Source of the DNA: Ignatzschineria rhizosphaerae
GTDB lineage: Bacteria; Pseudomonadota; Gammaproteobacteria; Cardiobacteriales; Wohlfahrtiimonadaceae
DNA length: 64,000 nucleotides
Direction of reading: 5' to 3'
Assembly (NCBI RefSeq): GCF_022655595.1
Contig: NZ_CP093379.1
Location: 2,476,501-2,540,500, forward strand
Under the pieces are notes generated by a model that was given only the letters and a program-made list of their open reading frames with translations, was not told where the DNA came from and did not search any database. Position numbers and translations under genes: made by a program. Positions within the stretch are counted from its first letter, which is position 1; each line of letters starts with the position of its first letter. Shown here one piece after another: positions 44,481 through 53,844 of this stretch.

Positions 44481-44690
44481 CTATAGCTGCTCATCATCAT
44501 CTATTCTTTATAAAAGAGATGATATTAATAAAAGACCACAAGAATTTATTCATTTGATAGCAGTTTGGATTCGATCATTTATCCAATGATCTATAAAATT
44601 TAAAAAATATGAAATTTAGCTTTTAAGTTTTAATTTTTATAATTAGTCGTTAAAAATACGATTAAAACTCAAATTTAGTAGAGAATTTGT

Positions 44691-46022
44691 ATGTCAAAGA
44701 GAACATTATTTATAGGGTTTATGTTATTTGCCCTGTTTTTTGGTGCCGGTAACTTAATATTCCCACCTACAGTTGGGCAATTAAGTGGTACAAACTTTAT
44801 TCCGGCAATTATTGGTTTTATTGTCACAGGTGTTGGTCTTCCATTAATAGGAATTATTGCCGGGTCTTTCTCTGAAGAAGGATTTAGATCTGAAGCAAAA
44901 CGCATCCATCCTCTGTTTGCGATTCTTTTTATGGTCACAATTTACCTGACCATTGGACCTTTCTTTGCTATTCCAAGAACAGCAATGGTCTCTTATGAAA
45001 TGGCAGTCCTCCCTTTCCTTGAAGGAGGAATTGAGACAATATCTTCAAAAATAGGCTTTGCAATTGTCTATTTTGCTTTAACCTTTTATCTAGCACTAAA
45101 CCCATCAAAACTCGTTGAAAGAGTTGGCCAAATCTTAACGCCTGCACTTTTATTAACGATTGTTTTATTGATTATCAGTGCTTTCTTTAAGCTTGATGCC
45201 CCCATTACAGAAGTGAGCCCACAATTTACAAGAGATCCTTTCTTTGTCGGTTTCTCGGAAGGTTATCAAACAATGGATACAATCGCGGCAGTCGCGTTTG
45301 CAATGATTGTTATCACAGCTGTAAAAGCAACGGGTTTAACAAAACAAAAAGATATCTTTAAACAATCTTCTATAGCCGCAGTCATTGCCGGTGTTGGATT
45401 AGGTCTTGTTTATATTTCTCTTGCTTGGATTGGAAATAACTACCCATTAAGCCCAGAAGAAGCAGCAGGGGGGAATATGGGGACTTCAATCTTAACGGGA
45501 GTTGCACGCCTGACTTATGGTGAAGGTGGTCGTATTCTCTTAAGTTTAATTGTATCGCTAGCATGTTTGACAACGGCAATTGGTTTAGTAGTAGCTGTTA
45601 GTAGCTATTTCCATGAGCTATATAATAAAATCTCGTATCAAGTCTATGCAGTGATCTTCTCCTTGATTAGCTTTATTTTAGCAAGCCAAGGATTAAGCTC
45701 TATCATCATGGGCGCTGTGCCGATTTTATTAATCATCTACCCAATTACGATCGTATTGATTGTTTTAATCTTCATTGATCGTTTCTTACGTGGTATGCCA
45801 AATCTTGCATTCCAATTACCTATTTATGTGACACTTATCATTAGTGCACTCTCAGTAACCCTTGGTTATGTGGGTGATTCAACATTTAAAATCAAAGCGA
45901 CAGAGCTATTATCGTACCTTCCTTATCAAAGTAGCGATATGGGCTGGATGATTCCTGCTGTTGTAGCGCTTTTAATAGGAATTGTTTTAGGTAAAGCCTT
46001 TAAAACAAAACAAGGGATCTAA
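44691..46022 (+). CDS. brnQ: Branched-chain amino acid:cation symporter BrnQ
   Basis: Inner-membrane importer of leucine, isoleucine and valine (LIVCS family), 443 residues and about 12 hydrophobic helices. It begins MSKRTLFIGFMLFALFFGAG followed by NLIFPPTVGQLSG, the family signature; YQTMDTIAAVAFAMIV and a YPITIVLIVL helix follow. Likely monocistronic with its own terminator. It is flanked on both sides by gaps containing DnaA boxes. Confidence 0.94.
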   Translation: MSKRTLFIGFMLFALFFGAGNLIFPPTVGQLSGTNFIPAIIGFIVTGVGLPLIGIIAGSFSEEGFRSEAKRIHPLFAILFMVTIYLTIGPFFAIPRTAMVSYEMAVLPFLEGGIETISSKIGFAIVYFALTFYLALNPSKLVERVGQILTPALLLTIVLLIISAFFKLDAPITEVSPQFTRDPFFVGFSEGYQTMDTIAAVAFAMIVITAVKATGLTKQKDIFKQSSIAAVIAGVGLGLVYISLAWIGNNYPLSPEEAAGGNMGTSILTGVARLTYGEGGRILLSLIVSLACLTTAIGLVVAVSSYFHELYNKISYQVYAVIFSLISFILASQGLSSIIMGAVPILLIIYPITIVLIVLIFIDRFLRGMPNLAFQLPIYVTLIISALSVTLGYVGDSTFKIKATELLSYLPYQSSDMGWMIPAVVALLIGIVLGKAFKTKQGI

Positions 46023-46054
46023 TTTCGGTGAACTTGAAGGGACTAATAATCAGG

Positions 46055-46075
46055 AAAGCCGCTTAGTGCGGCTTT
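46055..46075 (+). terminator. Terminator of brnQ
   Basis: AAAGCCGC, TTAGT, GCGGCTTT with T-run, 32 bases after the stop. Confidence 0.9.
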
Positions 46076-46116
46076 TTTTATGATAATTTAGACCATTAAG
46101 TTTTAGCTTAGGATAA

Positions 46117-46278
46117 TTATCCGCAAAAAAACGGTAGAAATCTGTGGATAACTTAAAGATAAAAAAGAGTGAGATTTATCCAAATCTTCATCCAAAGATT
46201 TATATCAAGAGATATTCACATAAAAAATCAATGCAAAAGCTTGATTAATCCTCAATAATAAGGATAAATTGTGGATAA
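46117..46278. other. DnaA-box cluster, downstream of brnQ
   Basis: Exact boxes (TGTGGATAA strand) at 46143-46151 and 46270-46278, with one-mismatch boxes at 46117-46125 (TTATCCGCA) and 46176-46184 (TTATCCAAA). The gap is AT-rich and non-coding up to the binding-protein gene. Confidence 0.55.
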
Positions 46279-46371
46279 CTCTGTTCACTCATCATTATCT
46301 TTAAGATATAAAGAGAAGATAGTAATAAGTAGAAACAAGAATAGAAATAACTTTTTCAGTGTGAGGGTTTT

Positions 46372-47142
46372 ATGTTAAAAAAATTATTAATAGGAAGTTC
46401 ATTACTTCTTGCATCACAAGTCATGGCGCAAGATGTGATTAAAATCGGAATTGAAGGATCTTATCCTCCGTTTAGCTATATCTCTGAAACGCAGACTATT
46501 GAAGGCTTTGAACCTGATTTAGCAAAACTATTTTGTGAGAAGATGGCACAAAAATGTGAAATCGTTCAAGTGGATTTTGATGCGTTAATTCCTTCACTCA
46601 ATACAAAACGTATCGATGCAATTTTGGCTTCAATGTCCATTACCGATACTCGTAAAAAAGCGATTAACTTTAGTAACAAGTATTACCAAACCCCTGCTCG
46701 CTTTGTGATTCCTACAGGTAAAAGTATCGATATCACTGATGAGGGATTAAAAGGAAAACGTATAGGGGTACAAAGCGGTACGATTCATGAGATTTACATG
46801 AATGACAAATATAAGCGCACCGCAGATGTAAGAAGCTATCGTAGCCTTGATGAAGCCATGATGGATCTTGAAACGGGTCGTATTGATCTAGTGTTTGCGG
46901 ATGTTGTGCCACTTGATATCGGTTATCTTCAAAAAGATTATGCAGGTAAAGTTGAATTTATAGGGCCTGCATTTTTTGAAGAAGAGTGGTTAGGAGAAGG
47001 AGTTGGTGTGGGAATTCGTAAAACAGATAACGAGCTCTTAGATCGCTTTAATGCGGCAATCAAGGCCACTCGTGAAGATGGTTCTTACAAGGAAGTTGAA
47101 GCAAAATACTTCTCATACGATGTTTATGGTGAAGAGAAGTAA
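46372..47142 (+). CDS. Periplasmic basic/polar amino acid-binding protein (ArgT/HisJ/ArtJ-like)
   Basis: A 256-residue SBP family 3 protein with a signal peptide (MLKKLLIGSSLLLASQVMA). Binding-site features are typical: IGIEGSYPPFSY, EGFEPDLAKLFCEKM, SLNTKRIDAILASMSITDTRKK and LKGKRIGVQSGT. The ligand is probably arginine, lysine, ornithine or histidine. No permease or ATPase gene is adjacent, so it must rely on components encoded elsewhere. The reading frame ends before a strong terminator. Confidence 0.88.
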   Translation: MLKKLLIGSSLLLASQVMAQDVIKIGIEGSYPPFSYISETQTIEGFEPDLAKLFCEKMAQKCEIVQVDFDALIPSLNTKRIDAILASMSITDTRKKAINFSNKYYQTPARFVIPTGKSIDITDEGLKGKRIGVQSGTIHEIYMNDKYKRTADVRSYRSLDEAMMDLETGRIDLVFADVVPLDIGYLQKDYAGKVEFIGPAFFEEEWLGEGVGVGIRKTDNELLDRFNAAIKATREDGSYKEVEAKYFSYDVYGEEK

Positions 47143-47276
47143 TTTCAAAATTATCAATTTTCGCTAAAAAATGATGCATTAATCCTAATTTTGAAGGCTT
47201 TAAGGTTCTAAAAGTTAAAAAATATTTAGATTGAGCTTCGTTCTTTAGGGAACTTTCAAGAAAAAGACAGATATTA

Positions 47277-47309
47277 AAAATAGACCCCATAAAAATCGGG
47301 GTCTATTTT
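47277..47309 (+). terminator. Terminator of the binding-protein gene
   Basis: AAAATAGACCCC and GGGGTCTATTTT form a perfect 12-bp stem with a 9-base loop and T-run. Confidence 0.9.
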
Positions 47310-47310
47310 T

Positions 47311-47344
47311 TTATCCACTATTTTTTATGAAAAACTGTGGATAA
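47311..47344. other. DnaA boxes upstream of aroA
   Basis: One exact box at 47336-47344 (TGTGGATAA) and a one-mismatch box at 47311-47319 (TTATCCACT), facing each other just after the terminator. Confidence 0.5.
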
Positions 47345-47506
47345 CTAATGGGTAAAACTTGTACACTGTTTTGTATCGATTGGGCAATAGGTGCTTTAGG
47401 CTCAGTTGTGATAATATCTTGAAAGATTGGAGTGAATCATGATTGATCTCATGGGGATTTCTGGAAAGTGCTCTTATTACGAACTTTTGAGGAAAATGTC
47501 AGCGAT

Positions 47507-48793
47507 ATGGAAAAATTATTTTTACCAAAAATAGCAAAAGCAGAGGGAATTGTGATAATTCCTGGTTCGAAAAGTATTTCAAACCGTATTTTGTTACTTG
47601 CCGCAATGACAGAAGGCGAGACGATTATCCACAATCTTCTCAAAAGTGATGACACGGATCGAATGTTAGAGGCATTGGCATTACTTGGAATTGAAGTGGC
47701 CTTGCTTGATGAAACAACAAGAACTTTTCGAGTCAAAGGAAATGGTGAAGGATTCCCTAATAAAAAAGCAGATCTTTTTTTAGGAAATGCCGGCACTGCC
47801 TTTCGCTCATTAACGGCGGCTGTTGCTGTTAATGGTGGTGAATATGCGCTTTCTGGTATACCAAGAATGCACGAAAGACCGATTAAAGACCTGGTAGATG
47901 CGCTTCGAGCCTTAGGTTTTAAAATTGATTATTTAGGACATGATGGCTATCCGCCTCTAAAGATCGGTAAGGGCTCACTTATCGCTGATGAAGTCTCAAT
48001 TAAAGGGGATGTTTCTAGCCAATATTTAACGGCATTATTAATGACTTTGCCGTTATTAAAACAGAAAATCACTATTAATATTGAGGGAGAATTGATCTCA
48101 AAACCTTATATTGAGATTACATTGATTCTGTTAAGAGCCTTTGGGGTTGAGATTAAGCATCATCATTATCAGCAATTTTTCATTCCTGATAATGCAGTCT
48201 TTAAAACACCGGGCGAATTTTATGTCGAAAGTGATGCATCGAGCGCTTCTTACTACCTTGCTTTAGGAATGTTTGGCGGTCCATTGACTGTAAAAGGCGT
48301 AGGGACAAACTCTATTCAAGGAGATATCCAATTTATTGATGCGCTTGAAATGATGGGGGCCGATATTACTTGGAAAGAGAATGAAGTGATTGTTAGAGCG
48401 CCTAAAGATGGGGTTATTAAAGGTATTGATCTCGATTGTAATCATATTCCTGATGCCGCAATGACATTAGCAACATTAGCCGTTTTTGCAGATCAAAAAA
48501 CAACTTTAAGAAATATTGGAAGCTGGCGCGTTAAAGAGACAGACAGACTTCATGCAATGGCTACTGAACTTCAAAAATTAGGGGTAACTGTTGAAGAGAG
48601 TGAAGATGCACTTGTGATCTATCCTCAAGAAGATCTGTTACAAGATGTTGCCATTGAAACTTATGATGATCATCGTATGGCGATGGCTTTTTCACTGCTT
48701 TCAATGAAAGAAGCTTTAACCATTTTAGATCCTCAATGTGTGGATAAAACATTCCCCACCTATTTTGAATTATTTAAAACAGTCACCGCATAA
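47507..48793 (+). CDS. aroA: EPSP synthase AroA (class I)
   Basis: Sixth shikimate-pathway enzyme, joining shikimate-3-phosphate and PEP. From the ATG at 47507 the 428-residue protein aligns with E. coli AroA from its first residue (MEKLFLPKIAKAEGIVIIPG). Motifs: GSKSISNRILLLAA, LFLGNAGTAFRSLTAA, GIPRMHERPIKDLVDALR, SSQYLTALLM, WRVKETDRLHAMATEL and YDDHRMAMAFSL. A GTG at 47468 could extend it by 13 residues, but nothing matches there. Two exact DnaA boxes lie within the gene. Confidence 0.95.
   Translation: MEKLFLPKIAKAEGIVIIPGSKSISNRILLLAAMTEGETIIHNLLKSDDTDRMLEALALLGIEVALLDETTRTFRVKGNGEGFPNKKADLFLGNAGTAFRSLTAAVAVNGGEYALSGIPRMHERPIKDLVDALRALGFKIDYLGHDGYPPLKIGKGSLIADEVSIKGDVSSQYLTALLMTLPLLKQKITINIEGELISKPYIEITLILLRAFGVEIKHHHYQQFFIPDNAVFKTPGEFYVESDASSASYYLALGMFGGPLTVKGVGTNSIQGDIQFIDALEMMGADITWKENEVIVRAPKDGVIKGIDLDCNHIPDAAMTLATLAVFADQKTTLRNIGSWRVKETDRLHAMATELQKLGVTVEESEDALVIYPQEDLLQDVAIETYDDHRMAMAFSLLSMKEALTILDPQCVDKTFPTYFELFKTVTA
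47625..47633 (+). other. DnaA box within aroA
   Basis: Exact TTATCCACA in coding DNA. Confidence 0.4.
48739..48747 (-). other. DnaA box within aroA
   Basis: Exact box on the minus strand (TGTGGATAA on plus). Confidence 0.4.
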
Positions 48794-48814
48794 CAAGAGG
48801 ATAAGAGATCACGA

Positions 48815-49246
48815 ATGTTTAATAGTCCTTTTAAGACACTTTATAAACAAGGATTTTCATTAGTTGAACTAATGATTCTCTCCGTGATCGTGGCTATTTT
48901 AATTGTAATGTTTTCTCAAAATGTCTTAGGTATCAATGATGAATCGAAGATGATTAAAGCGCATCAGAATTTAAGATCGATTGAAGGCGCGTTAAGTATC
49001 TATCGAGATGATCTATTGCGATATCCTTCTAATGAAGAAGGGCTTAAAGCATTGGTGGAATCACCGAATGACCCTAACTGGAAAGGACCTTATATTAAGG
49101 CGGATATCTTAATTGATCCTTGGGGAATTCCTTATTATTATGAATTAACAAAGACGCAGTATCTCTTAATTACTTTAGGACAAGATCGAAAAATGGGTGG
49201 GAAGAAGCTCAATCAAGATGTTGTTTATCAAAAATTTTTACCCTAA
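48815..49246 (+). CDS. Orphan GspG-like pseudopilin
   Basis: A 143-residue type IV pilin-like protein. The prepilin leader ends at G13 (YKQG), followed by FSLVELMILSVIVAILIVMF with E18 as the conserved fifth mature residue. The C-terminal half resembles the GspG major pseudopilin core: YRDDLLRYPSNEEGLKALVE, WKGPYIKADILIDPWGIPYYY. GspG normally sits in a gsp operon; here no other secretion gene is nearby and it lies between aroA and truC. It needs a prepilin peptidase from elsewhere. Confidence 0.82.
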   Translation: MFNSPFKTLYKQGFSLVELMILSVIVAILIVMFSQNVLGINDESKMIKAHQNLRSIEGALSIYRDDLLRYPSNEEGLKALVESPNDPNWKGPYIKADILIDPWGIPYYYELTKTQYLLITLGQDRKMGGKKLNQDVVYQKFLP

Positions 49247-49258
49247 GTAATAAGTATC

Positions 49259-50035
49259 ATGATGGACTTAAAAGACTCTTCCCTAGAAGATTGCGATAGT
49301 TTAATGCAAAATCATGCACCCTTAGAGATTCTCTATCAAGATGAAGAGATCATTGCCATTAATAAACCTTGTGGTTGGTTTGTTCATCGTTCTTTATTAG
49401 ATCCTAAAGTGACAGAGATTGTTTTACAACATCTTCGAGATCAAGTAGGACGTTATCTTTATCCCGTTCATCGTCTTGATAGACCAACTTCCGGCGTTTT
49501 ATTATTGGCATTTAGTGCATCGAGCGCGCGTTTTCTTTCTGAGCAATTTATGCATGATCAGGTTGAGAAAGAGTACTTAGCTATTGTAAGAGGGTATCTT
49601 TTTGATAAGGACAAAATTGAGCATCCTTTATCGGTTATTTTAGATAAAATTGCCGATAAAGGCATTGAGAAGAAAGAGGCGCAATCCGCTTTGACAGAGT
49701 ATGAAGGATTAGCACAAGTAGAACTTGAGTTATCCACAGGTAAATATCCAACCTCACGTTACTCTTTAGTCTCATTAAAACCTAAAACAGGGCGAAAACA
49801 CCAATTGCGCCGGCATATGAATCATATTGCTCATCCTATTGTAGGCGATACAACTTATGGTGACTTACGGCATAATAGGCTCTTTCTCCAAGAGTTTGGT
49901 ATCAATAGGCTACTCTTACATGCTTATAAAATAAAGATCATTCATCCTATTACCAAAAAGGAGCTTACTATTGAAGCTCCTTTGGATGAGTTGTGGATAA
50001 CTCTGTTAATAGCGCTGGGATGGAAAATTCCCTAA
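49259..50035 (+). CDS. truC: tRNA pseudouridine(65) synthase TruC
   Basis: RluA-family pseudouridine synthase for U65 of tRNA-Ile and tRNA-Asp. The 258-residue protein matches E. coli TruC in EILYQDEEIIAINKPCGWFVHRS, the catalytic VHRLDRPTSGVLL (aspartate after RL), YPTSRYSLVSLKPKTGRKHQLRRH and GDTTYGDLRHNR. The first 22 residues are an extension relative to E. coli; an internal start is possible. It follows the pseudopilin gene by 12 bases and converges on the Sel1 gene with 10 bases between stops. Confidence 0.93.
   Translation: MMDLKDSSLEDCDSLMQNHAPLEILYQDEEIIAINKPCGWFVHRSLLDPKVTEIVLQHLRDQVGRYLYPVHRLDRPTSGVLLLAFSASSARFLSEQFMHDQVEKEYLAIVRGYLFDKDKIEHPLSVILDKIADKGIEKKEAQSALTEYEGLAQVELELSTGKYPTSRYSLVSLKPKTGRKHQLRRHMNHIAHPIVGDTTYGDLRHNRLFLQEFGINRLLLHAYKIKIIHPITKKELTIEAPLDELWITLLIALGWKIP
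49730..49738 (+). other. DnaA box within truC
   Basis: Exact TTATCCACA in coding DNA. Confidence 0.4.
49992..50000 (-). other. DnaA box near the 3' end of truC
   Basis: Exact box on the minus strand, in the last 15 codons. Confidence 0.4.
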
Positions 50036-50045
50036 AGCGATGAAA

Positions 50046-52226
50046 TTAGAATATTTCGAGGATTGCATTAAAGAAATTTTCAAGATTTCCCTCAATAGGG
50101 TTACGCTCTTTTTTCGGTGTTTCATCAATTACTTCAAAAGCTGCCTCATCATCTAGAGATTCAGCGGGGTTTAAGTTTGCCACTTTTTCACAACCATCTC
50201 TATCGCCAAGGTCACAAGCTTTTTGGTACCATTTTTGCGCTTCAATTAAATCTTCTGCGACATATTCCCCATATTCATACATGAAACCCACATTATAGGT
50301 AGAATCTGAATGTCCTAAATTGGAGGCTTTAAGATAAAGGTTGAACGATCTTTCTTGATCGATATCCACGCCTAATCCTTCATCGTAAATTGTTGCAAGA
50401 TAAAAGAGCGCCTCAGTATTCCCACTATTTTCTATCTTTTCCATAAACTCTCGGGACTTACCATAATCTTTTTCAGTACCATCTCCGTGAAAGCTCATGA
50501 CTCCTAAATAGAAATAAGCATCTAAAGAGCCTTCTGCCGCTGCTTTTTCCATTAAAGCGTAAGATTGTGAATAAGTATGATCACTATCCGTATCTAAGCC
50601 TTCTAGATAAAAAAGGTAGCCTGTTAAGAAGAGGCTTTCAGCATCATTATCTGTTTTAACTTTCTCTAATAAAACATCTGTTTGTGATTTTAAGAATTCG
50701 AGGGCAACATCATTATCGGCATTTAATACACTTTGCGCCGTAAGTTCTAAAGGCTCAGAAGCTTCACTCCCCATAATTTCATTAAAGAGCGATTCTAGCT
50801 CTGTATTTGTTTCACTATCATGACTATTGCCATTGATTTTATTGTCAACAAGTTCGACTGCCCTACAAGCTTCGTTATAATTAACATCACAGCCTTTTTG
50901 ATACCATTTTTTTGCTTCTTCATAATCAACATCGACATATTCCCCATATTCATACATGAATCCGATATTGAAAGTAGACGGCATATGCCCTAAATTGGCC
51001 GCTTTTTCAAACAGCTTAAAGGACTTTTCATAACTCTGCTCAACACCCTCACCGCTATCGTATTGTACTGCGAGGCTAAAGATCGCCTCAGGATATGATT
51101 CAAGTTTGGGATCTGCATAGAGAGAGAATGATTTCTCATAATCTTGCTCGACACCATTACCATAATAGTAGAGCTCAGCAAGGGAGTAGATCGCATCTAT
51201 AGAACCTAGTTCAATTGCTTTTTCAAAGAGAATCTTTGCTTGTCCATAAGCATAACTATCATAGTTATCATCCCCTTTCACTTGATAATAAAGACCAAGA
51301 AGGTAGAGTGCATCACTCTCTTTAGATTCTGCTTTTTTGATGATCTCTGGATAATAATCCACAAGCATCATATCGCGATCGTAATCATCTTGTTCAAGAA
51401 AAGTGCTAACGGCAGGAATGCTTCGGCTGCTAGCAATAGGACCATGATAGTTTTCGACAATCTCAGAGAAAACAGTGTCAAAACTTAAGGTATGAATTTT
51501 AAGTCGATTTACCGCATCACAGCCGTGGCTATCGCCATTATCACAAGACTTTTGATACCAAGTTGTTGCGGTATTAAGGTTGATTTCAATATCTGGGCTA
51601 CTTCCCATCTCATAATAATACCCCAAAGTATTAATAGAAGTATTATCCCCAAGTTCAGCAGCTTTTCGGTAATATTCCATCGCTTTAGGAATATCTTCAT
51701 CAAACCCAAAGCCATTCATGTAAAGAGCGCCGAGGCTAAAAAGCGCATCTTTTTGTTTTAGCGCAGCGGCTTTTTCATAGTATTGCGCTGCTTTTTGATA
51801 ATCTTGTGGAACTCCTTCCCCATAGAAATAGAGTTCTCCTAGTAGGTAGATGGCATCTTTTGAGCCTAACTTTTCAGCTTTAAGAAAGTTCTCTTTTGCT
51901 TTATGAAAATCCTCCGCCTTTTCATTATCTTCCCCTTCAGAATAGTAGTAATAACCTAATAGGAAAAGATCTTCGGCATTACCCTTTTCAGCACCTACCT
52001 GAATTTTATCAAGCATATTTGTCAATGCTGCATGACGATCATAATGATCCATTGCTAGTAGCTCAGTGACAGTGGTAGATTTCGAACTGCTCTCACTATT
52101 GCTACTATTTTGACGATTAATGGTTTGATCAATATAGCTTTCAAGAGGGGAAGCGGCAAAAGTTGGCACCATGAAGCTAGAAATAAGTAATGATAAAAGC
52201 ACTTTTTTTGAAGACATTTTAAACAT
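50046..52226 (-). CDS. Large exported Sel1-repeat protein with a triplicated module
   Basis: A 726-residue secreted or periplasmic protein: signal peptide MFKMSSKKVLLSLLISSFMV (cleavage near TFA), a Ser-rich linker, then Sel1-like helical repeats (for example DAIYLLGELYFYGEGVPQDY and STFNIGFMYEYGEYVDVDYE). The whole unit of about five repeats occurs three times; each module ends with A..WYQK.CD and a second cysteine a few residues later, followed by a DE-rich linker. Sel1 proteins scaffold complexes or act at the envelope. The start at 52226 follows AGGTGA. No partner gene is evident. Confidence 0.85.
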   Translation of the reverse strand: MFKMSSKKVLLSLLISSFMVPTFAASPLESYIDQTINRQNSSNSESSSKSTTVTELLAMDHYDRHAALTNMLDKIQVGAEKGNAEDLFLLGYYYYSEGEDNEKAEDFHKAKENFLKAEKLGSKDAIYLLGELYFYGEGVPQDYQKAAQYYEKAAALKQKDALFSLGALYMNGFGFDEDIPKAMEYYRKAAELGDNTSINTLGYYYEMGSSPDIEINLNTATTWYQKSCDNGDSHGCDAVNRLKIHTLSFDTVFSEIVENYHGPIASSRSIPAVSTFLEQDDYDRDMMLVDYYPEIIKKAESKESDALYLLGLYYQVKGDDNYDSYAYGQAKILFEKAIELGSIDAIYSLAELYYYGNGVEQDYEKSFSLYADPKLESYPEAIFSLAVQYDSGEGVEQSYEKSFKLFEKAANLGHMPSTFNIGFMYEYGEYVDVDYEEAKKWYQKGCDVNYNEACRAVELVDNKINGNSHDSETNTELESLFNEIMGSEASEPLELTAQSVLNADNDVALEFLKSQTDVLLEKVKTDNDAESLFLTGYLFYLEGLDTDSDHTYSQSYALMEKAAAEGSLDAYFYLGVMSFHGDGTEKDYGKSREFMEKIENSGNTEALFYLATIYDEGLGVDIDQERSFNLYLKASNLGHSDSTYNVGFMYEYGEYVAEDLIEAQKWYQKACDLGDRDGCEKVANLNPAESLDDEAAFEVIDETPKKERNPIEGNLENFFNAILEIF

Positions 52227-52325
52227 TAAAATCACCTAAGAGATTGTCTTTTATAAGAGAGATGCTCAATTGAGCATCTTGAAAATTTGAGATAATAGTT
52301 ATCAATAGTATAAACGTAAAAGAAG

Positions 52326-52361
52326 AAAGGGCCTTGAACTTTCTTTCATTCAAGGCCCTTT
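52326..52361. terminator. Terminator downstream of the MFS gene
   Basis: AAAGGGCCTTGAA and TTCAAGGCCCTTT form a perfect 13-bp stem between the MFS gene and the Sel1 gene. T-rich DNA occurs on both sides when read outward. Confidence 0.85.
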
Positions 52362-52424
52362 TTTTTAATAGGTAATTCAATATATTAGAGATTAATCCTT
52401 ATTTTTTTATTTGTTAGGAGGAAA

Positions 52425-53639
52425 TTAATCTAAAATTTTTCCCTTTGTTTCCGGGATTAGGAAGATAAAGGCGAGAGCGGATAAGAGATAAACGCCAGAG
52501 ATAAAGCCTAAAGCTGTACTAATATTATATTGCATGGCTAGAGCGCCAATAATTAAAGGTGCAAAGCCTGCAATACCACGACCTAAGTTAAAGATAATAT
52601 TTTGCGCTGAAGACCTTGCTTCTGTTGGGTAATGTTCAGAAAGAAGCGCGCCATATCCCCCCATCATGCCATTGACAAAAAATCCTAAAATTGCACCAAG
52701 GAACATGAGAATATAGTAATTAGATTGTTGAAAATAGATCCAAACAAAGGCGGCGCTGACTACTAAAAAGAAGATGTAAGTCGGGCGGCGACCAAAACGA
52801 TCCGATGAAGCACCAAAGGTTAAGGTGCCAATAATCATGCCGATCGTCGTAATCACGGTCCAATAAAAAGTCCCTGAAAGGGTAAAGTGATGTTCTTTCG
52901 CTAACATGGTGGGCATCCAGATCATAATGCCGTGAAATCCAAAGTTTTGTACACTTGTTGCGATAATAAGACCAATAGTTGTGAGAGTTGTTCGTGAATC
53001 TTTAAAGAGCGGTTTAATAGAGATTTTATTACGATTTTCTTTCTTAACTTGTAACCAGATATCGGGCTCTTTAAGATTACGGCGTGTCCACCAAACAAGA
53101 AGTGCGGGAAGCGCGCCGATTAAGAACATTCCGTGCCAACCAATATAAGGGGATAAAAGGCTAACAAGTGCCGCTAAAACAATTCCGATTTGAAAACCAA
53201 TGGCGACAACAGCCGTTGCGCGTGAACGTTTTTTCGCAGGCCACGTTTCAGCAACTAAGGTCATACCAATCCCAAATTCTCCGCCAAGCCCAAGCCCTGC
53301 AATAAAGCGAAAGAGTGTAAACATCTCTGCGGATGTGGAAATTGCAGCAAGACCTGTAAAGAGAGAGAAGAGTAAAATTGTCCAGTTAAAAACACGAACA
53401 CGACCATATTTATCAGCAAGCATTCCAAAGAAAATTCCGCCAATTACCGTACCGATAAGGGTGATGGTTTGGATCATTCCCCCTTGTGCATCGGTTAAAC
53501 CAAATTCTGCCTTAATCAGAATAAGGGCAAAGGCTAAAATCATAATATCAAGGCCATCCATTGCGTAGCCTAATGTGGAAGCGAGCAGCGTCTTCCGATC
53601 CCCTTTCTCGATGGTCGGGGCGTGATTGTGCTGTGTCAT
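52425..53639 (-). CDS. MFS transporter, metabolite:proton symporter type
   Basis: A 404-residue 12-helix major facilitator. LADKYGRVRVF is the loop 2-3 motif A, and ASSDRFGRRPTY its second-half repeat; the first helix reads GYAMDGLDIMIL, as in carriers of carboxylic or aromatic acids and sialate. RFIAGLGLGGEFGIGM after helix 4 fits the sugar/metabolite-proton symporter branch. The ATG at 53639 follows AAAGGA. The substrate is not deducible and the gene stands alone. Confidence 0.85.
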   Translation of the reverse strand: MTQHNHAPTIEKGDRKTLLASTLGYAMDGLDIMILAFALILIKAEFGLTDAQGGMIQTITLIGTVIGGIFFGMLADKYGRVRVFNWTILLFSLFTGLAAISTSAEMFTLFRFIAGLGLGGEFGIGMTLVAETWPAKKRSRATAVVAIGFQIGIVLAALVSLLSPYIGWHGMFLIGALPALLVWWTRRNLKEPDIWLQVKKENRNKISIKPLFKDSRTTLTTIGLIIATSVQNFGFHGIMIWMPTMLAKEHHFTLSGTFYWTVITTIGMIIGTLTFGASSDRFGRRPTYIFFLVVSAAFVWIYFQQSNYYILMFLGAILGFFVNGMMGGYGALLSEHYPTEARSSAQNIIFNLGRGIAGFAPLIIGALAMQYNISTALGFISGVYLLSALAFIFLIPETKGKILD

Positions 53640-53844
53640 AAAACATCCTTTCATGAACGTGGGCGAAAAAAAATTGAGGAAATGCTTGAGAAATTTAAGC
53701 GCGAAGTATTATAGCAAGTGAGCGAGAATTAAGCATATTTAATCGCCTCTTTAAAGAGGCTTTTAAAAAAGAAACCTCAGTGAAGCGTTGTATTTGTCAG
53801 ATAAAGAAAATACAATAGCCGGACTTTTGGCGCTTGATAGCGCT

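Noticed and set aside
44299-44690. A classical E. coli-type oriC
   Set aside because: Only a couple of GATC sites occur and no mnmG, mioC or dnaA gene is adjacent, so I claim only a candidate DnaA-box locus.
47468-47506. GTG start extending aroA by 13 residues
   Set aside because: E. coli AroA aligns from the internal ATG; the extension has no similarity.
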